This document shows positions 1 to 9,270 of a stretch of 64,000 bases of DNA, piece by piece. The notes under the pieces were generated by a model. It had not been told where the DNA came from, ran no database searches, and worked only from the letters and a program-made list of their open reading frames with translations. The stretch comes from Deltaproteobacteria bacterium (GTDB lineage: Bacteria; Desulfobacterota; Desulfarculia; Adiutricales; JAGVGV01). Both the position numbers and the translations under genes were made by a program. Numbering within the stretch: position 1 is the first letter of the stretch; each line of letters begins with the position of its first letter. The DNA lies in contig JADFXS010000001.1 of NCBI GenBank assembly GCA_015233515.1, positions 1 to 64,000 of the forward strand, in the 5' to 3' direction.

Positions 1-51
1 ACGATTTATCAACTTGATTTTGCAAAATAATTTTTTGACAACTGTAGAAGA

Positions 52-1776
52 TTGGCCAAAGGTCCCCGGCAGCAAATGATACTGAACCTCGGACATGATC
101 TACCGCTTCACCAGGATCAATGGAAAGAACTCGCCAATCGCATCGAGGCGATCATTTCCAACCAGCCCGACCTCTTCCCCGTGTCCGACGAAATTGAAAA
201 ACTCGCCCAAAAGTACGCCCGAAAAATCATTCGTCGTCATGAACATAATACCCCGGAAACCGGTCCGGAAACATGCCCGCCCGATTACCAAACCGTGGAT
301 ATCAACAGTGTGGATAATGAACAAATCCGCTCCGTGGGTGGCGAACATGTCGTTTGGGAGACTATCAAGGAGCTCGAATTGGACCGAAAGTTCAAGGAAT
401 TGAAATTCCAACCCGCCGATATCGAGGCCGCCATCGGCGTTATTGCCGCGCGATTGCTGGCTCCGGCCTCGGAGCGGGCCACCCATTCATGGCTGCAAAA
501 TCAAACCACGCTCGATGACTTGATAGACACGAACTTCGATTCCCTTTCGCTGGACCGCGTCTACAAAGTCTCCGATATGCTGCTCGAAAACAAAGGCGAC
601 CTCGAAGCTCATTTGAGGGTCAAGGAAACCCATCTATTCAATCTGGAAGAGAATATTATTCTGTATGATCTGACCAATACCTTTTTCGAAGGCAGCGGCA
701 AATACAATTCCAAGGCTCATTTCGGCGTTTCCAAGGAAAAAAGAAGCGATTGTCCCCTGGTGACCCTGGCCCTGGTCATGGATGCCGACGGCTTTCCGAA
801 AAAAACTCAAATATTTGATGGCAATATCAGCGAGCCGGGCACCTTGGAAAAGATCATGCCGGGGATAGGGTCGCCGGAGAAAAAGCCGATCATCGTCGCC
901 GATGCCGGAATCGGGACCCAAAAGAATATCGAATGGCTCTCAAATCAGGGATTTGATTATATCGTGGTTTCCCGAAAACGCCTGACGAAAATACCCGCGG
1001 ACATGGAGATGGTCCCTGTCCGTGATGATGATCGGCGATCGGTCCAGGCCGCCATTCATACGAACCCTGCCGGTGAATTGGAGGTTTATTGTCACTCCAG
1101 CGCCAAGGAAGTCAAGGAAACCGGCATCAAAACCCGATTCGAGAAACGGTTCGAGGCGGCGTTGGCCAACATCCAAAACGCCCTTTCGAAAAAGGGCGGC
1201 ACGAAAAAATTTGATAAAGTCACGGAAAAAATCGGGCGATTGAAGGAGCGATACCGCCGGGTGGCCCGAAGGTACGAGATCGAGGTCGAGAAGGAGGACC
1301 TATCGGGAAAAGCCATCGATATTCGTTGGCGCATGAAGCCGGTCGATGACACCAGCGGTTATTATATCCTGCGCACCAGGCGAATGGATTTGAACGAAAA
1401 ACAAGTATTCGATATATTCAACATGCTGCTTGACGTTGAGGATGCCTTTCGTTCCATGAAATCCAATCTCGGCTTTCGACCGGTCTACCATCAGGTTGAA
1501 CGTCGATGTGACGGTCATCTGTTTATTACGGTCCTGGCTTACCATGTCCTTCAGACAATTCGCATGAAACTTAAAAGCCATGGTATAAGTCATGATTGGG
1601 CAACGATCCGAAGCATGTTGTCAACCCATCATCGTGTCACGACATCAATGAGACGTTCCGACGGCAAAATGGTCTATATCCGAAAGACCGCCAAGCCGGA
1701 GGAGTGTCACCTCAAAATCTATGACGCCCTGGGCATGGCCCATCGACCCGGATCCATCCGCAAGACCATCTTATAG
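52..1776 (+). CDS. IS1634-type (IS4-like DDE) transposase, 5'-truncated
   Basis: Cut-and-paste transposase with an RNase H-fold DDE core. The first acidic residue is D206 in the YDLTN motif, the second D284 in VADAG, and the glutamate is E463 in the DVEDAFRSMK region, which is the Y-R-E-K signature area of IS4-like enzymes. The reading frame opens only at base 31 and the first usable start is TTG at 52. The product begins at the stretch AKGPRQQMILNLG, which in full-length relatives is preceded by about 30 residues, and none of the three upstream frames encodes such a segment. The copy therefore looks cut at its 5' end, or starts at ATG 76. The rest runs to a normal C-terminus. No matching terminal inverted repeats could be assigned at either side. 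Probably inactive. Confidence 0.85.
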   Translation: MAKGPRQQMILNLGHDLPLHQDQWKELANRIEAIISNQPDLFPVSDEIEKLAQKYARKIIRRHEHNTPETGPETCPPDYQTVDINSVDNEQIRSVGGEHVVWETIKELELDRKFKELKFQPADIEAAIGVIAARLLAPASERATHSWLQNQTTLDDLIDTNFDSLSLDRVYKVSDMLLENKGDLEAHLRVKETHLFNLEENIILYDLTNTFFEGSGKYNSKAHFGVSKEKRSDCPLVTLALVMDADGFPKKTQIFDGNISEPGTLEKIMPGIGSPEKKPIIVADAGIGTQKNIEWLSNQGFDYIVVSRKRLTKIPADMEMVPVRDDDRRSVQAAIHTNPAGELEVYCHSSAKEVKETGIKTRFEKRFEAALANIQNALSKKGGTKKFDKVTEKIGRLKERYRRVARRYEIEVEKEDLSGKAIDIRWRMKPVDDTSGYYILRTRRMDLNEKQVFDIFNMLLDVEDAFRSMKSNLGFRPVYHQVERRCDGHLFITVLAYHVLQTIRMKLKSHGISHDWATIRSMLSTHHRVTTSMRRSDGKMVYIRKTAKPEECHLKIYDALGMAHRPGSIRKTIL

Positions 1777-1896
1777 CCGATCACCTCCACGCCGACTCTT
1801 TCGAAATCCGTAGTGCCTAAAACCGATTTTAACCATGGATAAAACCTTGGATTTGTTGTACTTAATTTTTAAACCATGAAGTTGGGTTAAGTTTTT

Positions 1897-1948
1897 GCTC
1901 GCTAACCCCGCAGCAAGTTACGGAGGATGCGCTCGCCTGCATGTTCAA
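1897..1948 (-). repeat. Family D short stem-loop repeat
   Basis: On the minus strand this reads TTGAACATGCAGGCGAGCGC followed by a loop region and CTTGCTGCGGGGTTAGCGAGC. The same unit recurs near 33178, 37836 and 51052, with weaker copies near 22929, 37917 and 49960. It directly abuts the broken family A copy that follows. No coding potential. Confidence 0.7.
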
Positions 1949-2040
1949 TTTTGAGGCCCTCAAAATACGCGGTATTCGTGCGGCTTCAAATTTTCGCCGC
2001 CCTCGAGCTGGGCCAAAATTGCTAGTTTTACAATCATCTC
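1944..2040 (+). repeat. Family A palindromic repeat, left part missing
   Basis: Matches the right two thirds of the family A copies at 14799 and 38483: TTTTGAGG..CCTCAAAATACG, GCGGCTTCAAA, GGGCCAAAATT and an end close to GTTTTGCAATCACCTC. The left end is replaced by the family D unit. The whole gap 1777-2163 holds only these repeats and no gene that I can support. Confidence 0.75.
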
Positions 2041-2163
2041 TGAAGTGAAAATTTCACCGGGCCAATGAAACCTTAGTTGCCGGCGGGGTATCGAGGTCGA
2101 AGGGGATGTCTCGAAAAAAATGTGAAGGACCTTGTAAGCCCACCTTTCAATTCTAATGAGGTT

Positions 2164-4005
2164 TTATCCTTGCCGCACGGTATTGCGGCCGGCATTCTTG
2201 GCCTCATACAACGCGTTATCGGCTCGACGGAGGATATCATCTTCGATCTTGTCCGTATTCATTTGCCACTGGGCGATACCGACACTGATGGTGAAATGAA
2301 TCATCGTCTGCTCCACCAAGGGTGGTGAAGCCTCGATGGTGGCGCGAATGCGTTCCGCCACGGCGGAGGCGGCGTCGGCTTCTGTTTGTGGCAACAAGAT
2401 GCAGAATTCTTCTCCCCCCATTCGTCCGAGAAAATCAGTGGGGCGCAGAATCCCTTGGACCACGGCGGCGAAATGACGCAAGGTCTGGTCGCCTATGGGA
2501 TGGCCATAACGGTCATTGATCTGCTTGAAATGATCGAGGTCGATACTCAAAATACAAAACGGATTGCCGTACCGGGCGTTGCGTTGTCGTTCCTCCGCAA
2601 GCACCTCCATGAAGTAACGGCGATTGGCGCAGCCGGTCAAAGAGTCGGTTCTGGCCTGTCGGGCCAATTTTTCGTTGATGCTAAGCAGCGTACGGCGATG
2701 CTCCCTGTTGGTCTTCACAAAGACTACACTTCCCGTCACAAAGGATATCAGCAAGAATCCGGTCACGAACAGCAAGGCAAACACACTCAGGCGGTCGCGT
2801 TCGATGTCGGCCATCCCGCCTAGGAAACGATATGCATGTATATTTAAAAGATTAATCAAGCTGGGGTGAACGGCAAAGACACTCGGGAAAGGTTGATCAA
2901 GCCAGTTGAAAAGATTACCGGCGCCAAAGTCTTTAGACGGGGTAATGCTCAAAGGGTTGAATTCTTTGCGCTTGTAACGGCTCTCTCGGGCCGCGGCCGA
3001 TAACCGCTCCACCCTGGCGCCGGGTAAGGCCCGCATCAACAATTGAGAATCGCGCGCCAGAATGATTACATCGTTCTCATCGCTGAGAAAAGTATTTGGC
3101 GCCAACAGTTCGATGAGACTGTCAAGGTTCGTCCTCACGCCGACGGCTCCAAGAAATTGGCCGTCCTTGATTACCGGAGAGATGAAAAAAAGCCCCGGCA
3201 CGCCTGTAACGCGACCTACAGCGAACTGGCGGCCATTCTGACCGCGCCTCGCGGATTTAAAGTATTCCCGATCGGTATAGTTTGCTCCTGTATAGTTCAT
3301 TTCTTTGGGTGAGACGCCCACGGCAACGGAGTCACCCGCGGCATTCATCAACCAGCATGCATTGATTCCAAGGTCATTGATGCCCACGATTTGAGAAAGG
3401 CGTTCTCCGAAATCTCGGAGTTCAGGATCGGCCAGCCATATCCTGTGCCGCTCGGCATACGGCAGCGGGGAAGGCGTCACATCGGGACCGAAACGTGAAA
3501 GCAAGGATATGGTTTTGGGTTCACTGGCGATTATGGTCGGTATATTTCTAACATGAGACAAGCTTCGTTCGATAATGGCGCTGACGACCCGGGCGGTTTT
3601 ATCCGCCTCAAGTTGCTCGCGAACTATGAGTTGGGTCAGACGATTCTCCGCCAATGCCCAGGAGATATACCAGGCAGCTATAACCCACAAACAGAATATC
3701 GCGGCATTCACCGCTAAAAACCGCCATGATAGCAGTAGAAAAAAATATCCTCCGGGATTTGACGGGTCGGGCGACAGCCATTTGCGTTGATATCCATCAG
3801 ATCCGGGCCTTATCTCGGGTTCGTTGGCAAGACCTCGCCTTGCCGGCAAATCCTTGATGATTGATCCTTCGGTTTTATTATAGTCAAGCATGGGCTGCCC
3901 GGTTGCTCCAAAATATTCTGTGAGTATTGTAATGATACCAAGAAAGGCAACGTAAGGAAAGAGCATGCGACCTCGAGAAACTACTTTGGGAATTATTAAT
4001 GTCAT
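2164..4005 (-). CDS. Membrane diguanylate cyclase with periplasmic Cache-like sensor
   Basis: Makes c-di-GMP from two GTP. The N-terminal part has hydrophobic segments, with a clear one in the stretch around AAIFCLWVIAAWYIS. A periplasmic region of about 290 residues follows and resembles double-Cache sensors. A second membrane helix lies near residues 406-430, followed by a linker and a C-terminal GGDEF domain of about 160 residues. The active-site motif is GGEEF near residue 530. RPTD stands five residues before it, so the product-inhibition I-site is kept. The start is uncertain: TTG 4017 and ATG 4005 are in frame but lack a Shine-Dalgarno, while ATG 3966 has GAGG at good spacing. The gene stands alone and its ligand is unknown. 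Confidence 0.9.
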   Translation of the reverse strand: MTLIIPKVVSRGRMLFPYVAFLGIITILTEYFGATGQPMLDYNKTEGSIIKDLPARRGLANEPEIRPGSDGYQRKWLSPDPSNPGGYFFLLLSWRFLAVNAAIFCLWVIAAWYISWALAENRLTQLIVREQLEADKTARVVSAIIERSLSHVRNIPTIIASEPKTISLLSRFGPDVTPSPLPYAERHRIWLADPELRDFGERLSQIVGINDLGINACWLMNAAGDSVAVGVSPKEMNYTGANYTDREYFKSARRGQNGRQFAVGRVTGVPGLFFISPVIKDGQFLGAVGVRTNLDSLIELLAPNTFLSDENDVIILARDSQLLMRALPGARVERLSAAARESRYKRKEFNPLSITPSKDFGAGNLFNWLDQPFPSVFAVHPSLINLLNIHAYRFLGGMADIERDRLSVFALLFVTGFLLISFVTGSVVFVKTNREHRRTLLSINEKLARQARTDSLTGCANRRYFMEVLAEERQRNARYGNPFCILSIDLDHFKQINDRYGHPIGDQTLRHFAAVVQGILRPTDFLGRMGGEEFCILLPQTEADAASAVAERIRATIEASPPLVEQTMIHFTISVGIAQWQMNTDKIEDDILRRADNALYEAKNAGRNTVRQG

Positions 4006-4136
4006 GAATATTGCCAAGAAATGGTTGTCCCCTCGACCTTGAGGCTTTTCGTCTCGAGGCTGGGCTCTTATGGGGGCTTCTTTTTAATGTAGGCGAGCGC
4101 CTTCCCCCAGGCGAGCCGCGGAGTGCTTCAGCGACG

Positions 4137-5480
4137 TCAGCTTTTCATCGAATACCAGTCGACTTTCCGCGTTATGTACATAATAGCCGCCAACACCATG
4201 AATAAACAAATCGAACCGATCAAAAGAGCATAATCCTGATTCATAAGCAGAATATAAAGATATCCATACAGAAACAGAATTACCAGGCTGATAATCGAAG
4301 AACGTTTATAGCCGCCTAAGACGAATATACAATAGAAAAAAATGAGGGAGGTAACCGCAAGCGTTGCGCATATATAAGCCAGCAAAAATCCGATATGCTC
4401 GGCGAGCGACAGCTCCAACAGATAAAAAATGCACATCCCCGCGCCTACCAGCAAATACTGAATCGAGTGAATTCGAACTTTTATTAGAACTTCAAAGAGC
4501 CATAAGGTAATAAAAGTCAAGGATAAAAAAAGAAACTCATATTTAATGCTTCTTTCCGACATGCGGTAGTGATCAACCGGAGTTATAAACCTTACTCCAA
4601 ACAATGCCGAGGAAACAGAATCATCGAACGCGGTTTCGCTTTTCCATTTTTGTGGAAAATTTCGACCTAGGAACGGAATGCTCCATTTTGCCTGAAATCC
4701 ATCGTTATTGATAGTTCGTTGCGCGGGGAGCCAATTTCCTTGAAAGCTGGGATTGTTCCAGTTGGCTTTGATCTCAACCGTGGTTTCTCGGCCGAAAGGA
4801 ACAAAAAATATGCCTTCGCTGCCATTTAAGTTCAAATGAAAAGAAAATTTACCGGCATCTCCGGACAACCTGCCGCGCATGGGGACATGGATACCCGTGG
4901 ATCGTCCGCCGAAGTCTCCTACCCCGGGCAGAAAATTCAGTTCTTCACCATTCCACTTGAGGGCAGCTTGATTGGTTATCGCCCGGGCATCGGAAATCCG
5001 CAGCGTTAGATGGGCCCGATCCCATAAGATATCGTTCGGGTCGACACCCCATTCGGAAAAATCCGGGTGAGTGAATTGTCCGGTGATATCTAACTCCGTG
5101 GAATAGACCGGTATTTTGAATATTCCCCGATAGCGGACTTCACAATTGAGGTTCCCGGTCGATTGCAGATCGTCGGGTAGAAAAACGCCATGCTTCAACT
5201 CGGTTCGCATTTTGATGACGCCGTCCTTGTCGGTTTCCGATATTTTTTTCAAATAAGGTATATATAGTAAGGGGCCGATTATAGACTGCTGCACACCCCA
5301 TTTTGAAGTAACTTCCTCGATGGCCTCTTGCCTCCGGGCCTGTCTTTCATGGACGGAATTTTTGATCATTTCAATAGGAATCTGGAGCAGTAGAATGAGG
5401 AATCCTACCAAAATTATGCGCAAGAGTCGTGAGCTTCTAGCTAACTCCAATAAACTGTTGATCCCGTCCTTATTTTCCAT
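4137..5480 (-). CDS. creD: CreD-like inner membrane protein
   Basis: 447 residues, the usual CreD length. It has one N-terminal membrane helix (about residues 20-38, VGFLILLLQIPIEMI), the typical EEVTSKWGVQQSIIGPLL motif, a periplasmic region of about 250 residues, and then five or six closely spaced helices in the last 150 residues. CreD proteins are linked to envelope integrity and, in enterobacteria and Aeromonas, to the CreBC regulon and beta-lactam response; their molecular activity is not known. No creBC genes are next to it. The start ATG follows a gene-free region. The 3' end faces the diguanylate cyclase start region across about 130 bp. Confidence 0.88.
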   Translation of the reverse strand: MENKDGINSLLELARSSRLLRIILVGFLILLLQIPIEMIKNSVHERQARRQEAIEEVTSKWGVQQSIIGPLLYIPYLKKISETDKDGVIKMRTELKHGVFLPDDLQSTGNLNCEVRYRGIFKIPVYSTELDITGQFTHPDFSEWGVDPNDILWDRAHLTLRISDARAITNQAALKWNGEELNFLPGVGDFGGRSTGIHVPMRGRLSGDAGKFSFHLNLNGSEGIFFVPFGRETTVEIKANWNNPSFQGNWLPAQRTINNDGFQAKWSIPFLGRNFPQKWKSETAFDDSVSSALFGVRFITPVDHYRMSERSIKYEFLFLSLTFITLWLFEVLIKVRIHSIQYLLVGAGMCIFYLLELSLAEHIGFLLAYICATLAVTSLIFFYCIFVLGGYKRSSIISLVILFLYGYLYILLMNQDYALLIGSICLFMVLAAIMYITRKVDWYSMKS

Positions 5481-5929
5481 ATGAAAGCCTTTCGTAAGCG
5501 AATTAGGAAATATTCAGATAGCCCGCCTTTTCGCGGACAAGTTATATGCCGTCGATTGAGTAGTGACTGTATCTCATGTAACGGATTGTCAATTAAATCG
5601 ATGATGACAGAGCGAAATGACTACGTCAATACCAAAGTCGATAACTTTACAAGCAAGGGTGGATTCATGACTTTGTGGCGGGAAGACGGTAAATTGGGAC
5701 ATGGCCGACAGCATGGACTTCGAAGCCTGGACTGTGGTAGATTGGATTCAGCTTGGTTCTGATATGATGTAGCCCTGTTGATGGATCGGAGCTCGAACAA
5801 ATAACCGAACCTGAAATGGAAGCCGGATCAGGCCGAACTTTAAGGCAAGTGTATATCGCGTATCGGCCCCTTGATTTTTGAGCACCATGAGGCAATCTTC
5901 GTCAGGCCCTTCCGGAAAGCGAGGGAGAG
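5481..5929. other. Gap without a recognisable gene
   Basis: The short open frames here lack family features and ribosome binding sites. It lies between the divergent starts of the creD-like gene and the DUF4124 gene, so promoters for both are expected, but I see no convincing consensus. Confidence 0.5.
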
Positions 5930-6295
5930 ATGGGAAAAATACTGGCGAGTTTAATGGTGACTTTATTGTTAGGGTGGCCAGCTTATTGCCGGGCCGGCAA
6001 AGTCTATATTTGGGTTGACGATAAAGGCGTGACTAACGTGGCTAATTATCAAACCGTCAACACGCCGGCCGATGCCAGAGTCATGAGCTCAGGGAAATCC
6101 GATGGGATAGGAAAAACCATCTCCCCCAAGCCAACATCCTCCAATTTACCCGAAACCAGGGAAGCACGGCCACAACCTATGCCGCAGTCGACTTCCACGC
6201 GAGAATCCGGGCCGATCGGAGACAATATTAAAAAATATCAAGCTGTGGGAGAAGAACAAGTGAACCGGGCGATAAACTCGCTGAAAACAAAGTAG
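5930..6295 (+). CDS. DUF4124-domain envelope protein
   Basis: 121 residues. An N-terminal signal peptide (about residues 1-23, with the hydrophobic run ILASLMVTLLLGWPAY) is followed by the short DUF4124 motif KVYIWVDDKGVTNVANY, in which a small beta-strand unit carries the W-D-x-G-V/T-N signature. The remainder is proline- and serine-rich and probably disordered. DUF4124 proteins are secreted or periplasmic with no assigned biochemical role. A GAGGGAGAG ribosome site directly precedes ATG 5930. A tiny hydrophobic ORF follows 15 bp downstream and may be co-transcribed. Confidence 0.8.
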   Translation: MGKILASLMVTLLLGWPAYCRAGKVYIWVDDKGVTNVANYQTVNTPADARVMSSGKSDGIGKTISPKPTSSNLPETREARPQPMPQSTSTRESGPIGDNIKKYQAVGEEQVNRAINSLKTK

Positions 6296-6310
6296 GGTCG
6301 GAGATTGATC

Positions 6311-6391
6311 ATGCTGAGCAAGCCTTTGATTTTTGTCATATTCATGGCCTATATTGCCTTCGGTGATTTGCTCTTATCCACATTTCCCTAA
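6311..6391 (+). CDS. Possible 26-residue hydrophobic peptide
   Basis: Too short for ordinary gene calling. ATG 6311 is preceded by GGAG about 7 bases upstream and opens a 26-codon frame that encodes almost entirely a single membrane-helix-like stretch (LIFVIFMAYIAFGDLLL) ending at TAA. It lies 15 bp behind the DUF4124 gene in the same direction. It may be a small membrane protein or chance. No family is recognised. Confidence 0.35.
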   Translation: MLSKPLIFVIFMAYIAFGDLLLSTFP

Positions 6392-6490
6392 AAATATTAG
6401 CGCTTAATCATCTCGGCGGATAAAAATTGCCGGTAATTTTGTCGTGGATATCGCCTAAAGAGAAACGCTTGTCTGTTTTAATTCTTATGT

Positions 6491-6519
6491 TTGACAGTTA
6501 CTTTACTTCGAGTTAATCT
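6491..6519 (+). promoter_or_regulatory. Sigma-70-like promoter for the TPR gene
   Basis: A perfect TTGACA at 6491-6496, 17 bases, then TAATCT at 6514-6519. The expected transcript start is about 40 bases before ATG 6565. Confidence 0.55.
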
Positions 6520-6564
6520 TTCCTTAAGTCGATAAGCTTCGCATAGAGGTAATCATATCGTCAT

Positions 6565-7893
6565 ATGGGCCTGATCGAGCGACTTCTGTCAATGTTACGT
6601 GTCAAGGTTTCTCCGCAAAGCCTAACGCGCAAGGCCGCCCAATACGCGTCCCGTGAAGAAGTCGCGAAGTCGGTCGAGTCGTATAAACAGGCCTTGCTCA
6701 TGGATCCTTTATATGTCCCGGCTTACGACGGCTTAGGCAAAATTTATTTCCGCCTGGGTTTTCGCGAGGAGGCCGAGCGGGAGTTCCACATCGCCGAGGG
6801 ACTTGAAAAACTGGTAAAAGACTCGACGGATGTGGACGCGGCCATCAAAATGGGGCGAGCCATGTTCGAAAAGGATATGGGTAAAACGGCCGTCTCTCTT
6901 TTGGAACCTGTTTTGCAAAAAGTTCCCACTCATCTGGAGTTAATCAAGGTTTTGGCGGTCATTTATAGAACCATGGGGCATTGGAAGCGAGCGATAGAGC
7001 TTTATCAGACTGCGGTGAATCTCCAGCCTCAATCGCCGGAGTTTTATATTGAGCTGGGTGAGGTGGAGGTCAGGGCCGGACAAGAGGAAGAGGGGCAAAA
7101 ATTAATCAATTACGGACAAGTGCTCGGTCGATTACAGTCTAATCCAGGAAATGCTTCCACGCTCATGGAAATGGCCAGATATCATCTGGCCAATAGCGCT
7201 TTTAATCAAGCCGCCGACTTCGCTCGTCAGGCTCTAAAGATTGATCGTCAAAATCAGGATTATTGGTTGTTTCTCGGCGATGTCTATCTCCGTTCCGGCC
7301 TTTATCCCGCGGCGGTGGACATTATCAGGCAGGCGGCCAAGATGAAGCCGGCCGACCCGCGGCCGCAGCAATTGTTGGCCACGGCCTATCGGCTCACCGG
7401 CCGCCTCGAGGAAAGCAAAACCGCCAAAGCCCTGGCCGCCATGTTGGAATCAGGTCAAAAAGAAACCAAAACTCCCCAGGAAGCCGCCAAGTTCATTAAG
7501 CATTTGTTGACGATCGGCCAGACCGAAGACGCGGAAAAACGTTTGAACCAGCTATTGGTCATGTGGCCGGACAACGCGGATTTATTGATTATTCGGACCC
7601 GTTTATTATATAAAAACAAAAGCTACCAGGAAGCGATCAATATACTGAAAAGTATCGCCGCGGAGCGAGGTCAATGGGCCGAACCGCACATGATGCTGGC
7701 CATGTGCTATCAAAAACTGGGCGACAACATGAACGCCCTGGCCGAAGCTCAACTATCCACTCGCCTAGCCCCCAAGAGTCATACGGTTCACAAGGTGCTA
7801 GGCGATATTCTGCGGGAACAGAAAAAATTCAGCGGGGCGGAAAATGCCTACGAAACAGCCGATAATTTACGGACGCTGAAAAAAGATAAATAG
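6565..7893 (+). CDS. Tetratricopeptide-repeat protein
   Basis: 442 residues built from consecutive TPR units, roughly from residue 20 to the end (for example AYDGLGKIYFRLGFREEAE, then ELIKVLAVIYRTMGHWKRAI, and last HTVHKVLGDILREQKKFSGAE). It has no signal peptide or membrane helix, so it is probably a cytoplasmic scaffold. TPR arrays bind partner proteins; the partner is not apparent. It stands as a single gene behind its own promoter and 190 bp ahead of the TtcA/PilZ gene. Confidence 0.8.
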   Translation: MGLIERLLSMLRVKVSPQSLTRKAAQYASREEVAKSVESYKQALLMDPLYVPAYDGLGKIYFRLGFREEAEREFHIAEGLEKLVKDSTDVDAAIKMGRAMFEKDMGKTAVSLLEPVLQKVPTHLELIKVLAVIYRTMGHWKRAIELYQTAVNLQPQSPEFYIELGEVEVRAGQEEEGQKLINYGQVLGRLQSNPGNASTLMEMARYHLANSAFNQAADFARQALKIDRQNQDYWLFLGDVYLRSGLYPAAVDIIRQAAKMKPADPRPQQLLATAYRLTGRLEESKTAKALAAMLESGQKETKTPQEAAKFIKHLLTIGQTEDAEKRLNQLLVMWPDNADLLIIRTRLLYKNKSYQEAINILKSIAAERGQWAEPHMMLAMCYQKLGDNMNALAEAQLSTRLAPKSHTVHKVLGDILREQKKFSGAENAYETADNLRTLKKDK

Positions 7894-8082
7894 ACGCCCC
7901 CTATGCTTGGAAAAAACCGGACGAGTGGATGAATTTTTTTTTCGTCAAAGCTGTTATAATTTCCGTAGTTGCGAACATCGGCCAAGGCTTAAGCTGTGAA
8001 TCGGTCAAGTCATGATCTCAATATCGGCCTGCTTTACCAATGATCGGTCTTTTTTCGCGATTCCAGATATAGAAATCTCAAA

Positions 8083-9264
8083 ATGTCTAAACATATAGAT
8101 GAGTTGACCAGATTAGCCGGCCGGGCCATGCACGATTACCGAATGATCCAAGACAACGACCGGGTGCTGGTGGGCTTGTCCGGCGGCAAGGACAGCTTGG
8201 TTTTATTAGAGCATTTAAACCGGCGGCTGGCCAGAATCCCTATTTCTTATCATCTGGTGGTTGCTCACTTGAATCCAGGCTATGAAGACCCTATCCAGAC
8301 GGCCAGACTGCGGGAGTTCGTAGGGGCTCTTAAATTAGAGCACTACTTTGAGGACACTGACTTTGCCCGGACGGCTCACTCCAGCCTCAACCGGGAGAAT
8401 CCTTGCTTTTTGTGCGCCCGATTAAGACGACAGCGACTCTTTGAACTAGCCAGACAGAGCAATTGCACCAAGGTCGCTTTGGGGCACCATCGGGAGGATC
8501 TGATAGAAACCTTGTTGCTCAACATTTTTTATAGTGGTGAAATCAGCACTATGCATCCGGCCCAGAGGTTTTTTGATGGTTTGCTCACGGTCATCAGGCC
8601 CTTATGCCTAGTGCCTGAAGAAACCATTAAACAAGTGGCGCGAGCTTGGAACCTGCCGGTGACAACTCAGGCCTGTCCGAGCGCCCACCAATCAAAACGT
8701 AGCGAAATAAAAGAGATTATCAACACATTGGCCGGCAAGAACCAGAAAGTCAAAGGTAATATGCTCCGGGCCTTGAGCAACGTGCGAACCGATTATCTAT
8801 TGAAGGTTTTCCCGGCAGAGCAAGGTGAACGTCGATCGGGTCACCTGACCGACCGTCACCAGCCGCTGCAAAAACTAAACTCCCAGGAGGCTGAAGACAT
8901 GGACAGTAATCAACGTCGCCGGACGCGGGTCCCTTTCGAGACAACAGTCAAAATCGTGGCTGGTGAACAGGTTCTTGACAACCTGGCTTCCCGGGACTTG
9001 AGCATGAAAGGCATGTTCTTGGAAACGGAAACCACTCTTCCCTTGGATACTCCGGTGGATATAACCGTTGAACTCACCGGGGCGACCAGCGAAGTCGCTT
9101 TGAGAATGAAAGGCCGGGTTGTTCGCGTCTCTCCCCATGGGATGGGTATCGACTTTACCGAAGTGGACCTGGACAGCTTTTTCCATCTGCGAAATATCGT
9201 GATGTATAACGCCGGCGACCCGGGCGATGTGGATTCCGAACTGGCCACTCGTCCCGCTTTTTAG
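8083..9264 (+). CDS. TtcA-like PP-loop ATPase fused in frame to a PilZ domain
   Basis: Residues 1-245 are a TtcA/TilS-type adenylating enzyme: PP-loop SGGKDS at 33-38, CxxC (C108, C111) in the CFLCARLRRQR motif, GHHREDLIET, and a third cysteine C198, the pattern of the [4Fe-4S]-bearing tRNA 2-thiocytidine enzymes. This part would thiolate cytidine 32 of tRNA or a related base. After a 25-residue linker, residues 273-393 form a PilZ domain with RRRTR (278-282) and DLSMKG (305-310), the RxxxR and D/NxSxxG c-di-GMP ligands. TtcA proteins normally end near residue 250-300 without PilZ. An internal AGGAGG and ATG at 8899 could also give PilZ alone. Two small unknown genes follow closely. Confidence 0.85.
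   Translation: MSKHIDELTRLAGRAMHDYRMIQDNDRVLVGLSGGKDSLVLLEHLNRRLARIPISYHLVVAHLNPGYEDPIQTARLREFVGALKLEHYFEDTDFARTAHSSLNRENPCFLCARLRRQRLFELARQSNCTKVALGHHREDLIETLLLNIFYSGEISTMHPAQRFFDGLLTVIRPLCLVPEETIKQVARAWNLPVTTQACPSAHQSKRSEIKEIINTLAGKNQKVKGNMLRALSNVRTDYLLKVFPAEQGERRSGHLTDRHQPLQKLNSQEAEDMDSNQRRRTRVPFETTVKIVAGEQVLDNLASRDLSMKGMFLETETTLPLDTPVDITVELTGATSEVALRMKGRVVRVSPHGMGIDFTEVDLDSFFHLRNIVMYNAGDPGDVDSELATRPAF
8899..9264 (+). CDS. PilZ protein from internal in-frame start
   Basis: ATG 8899 has AGGAGG at 8885-8890, an 8-base spacing, far stronger than the signal in front of the full-length ORF. Translation from here gives a 121-residue protein made of just the PilZ domain, with both c-di-GMP-binding motifs. 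This is either a nested gene product or the original separate gene whose upstream neighbour lost its stop codon. Confidence 0.5.
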   Translation: MDSNQRRRTRVPFETTVKIVAGEQVLDNLASRDLSMKGMFLETETTLPLDTPVDITVELTGATSEVALRMKGRVVRVSPHGMGIDFTEVDLDSFFHLRNIVMYNAGDPGDVDSELATRPAF

Positions 9265-9270
9265 CTGTAA

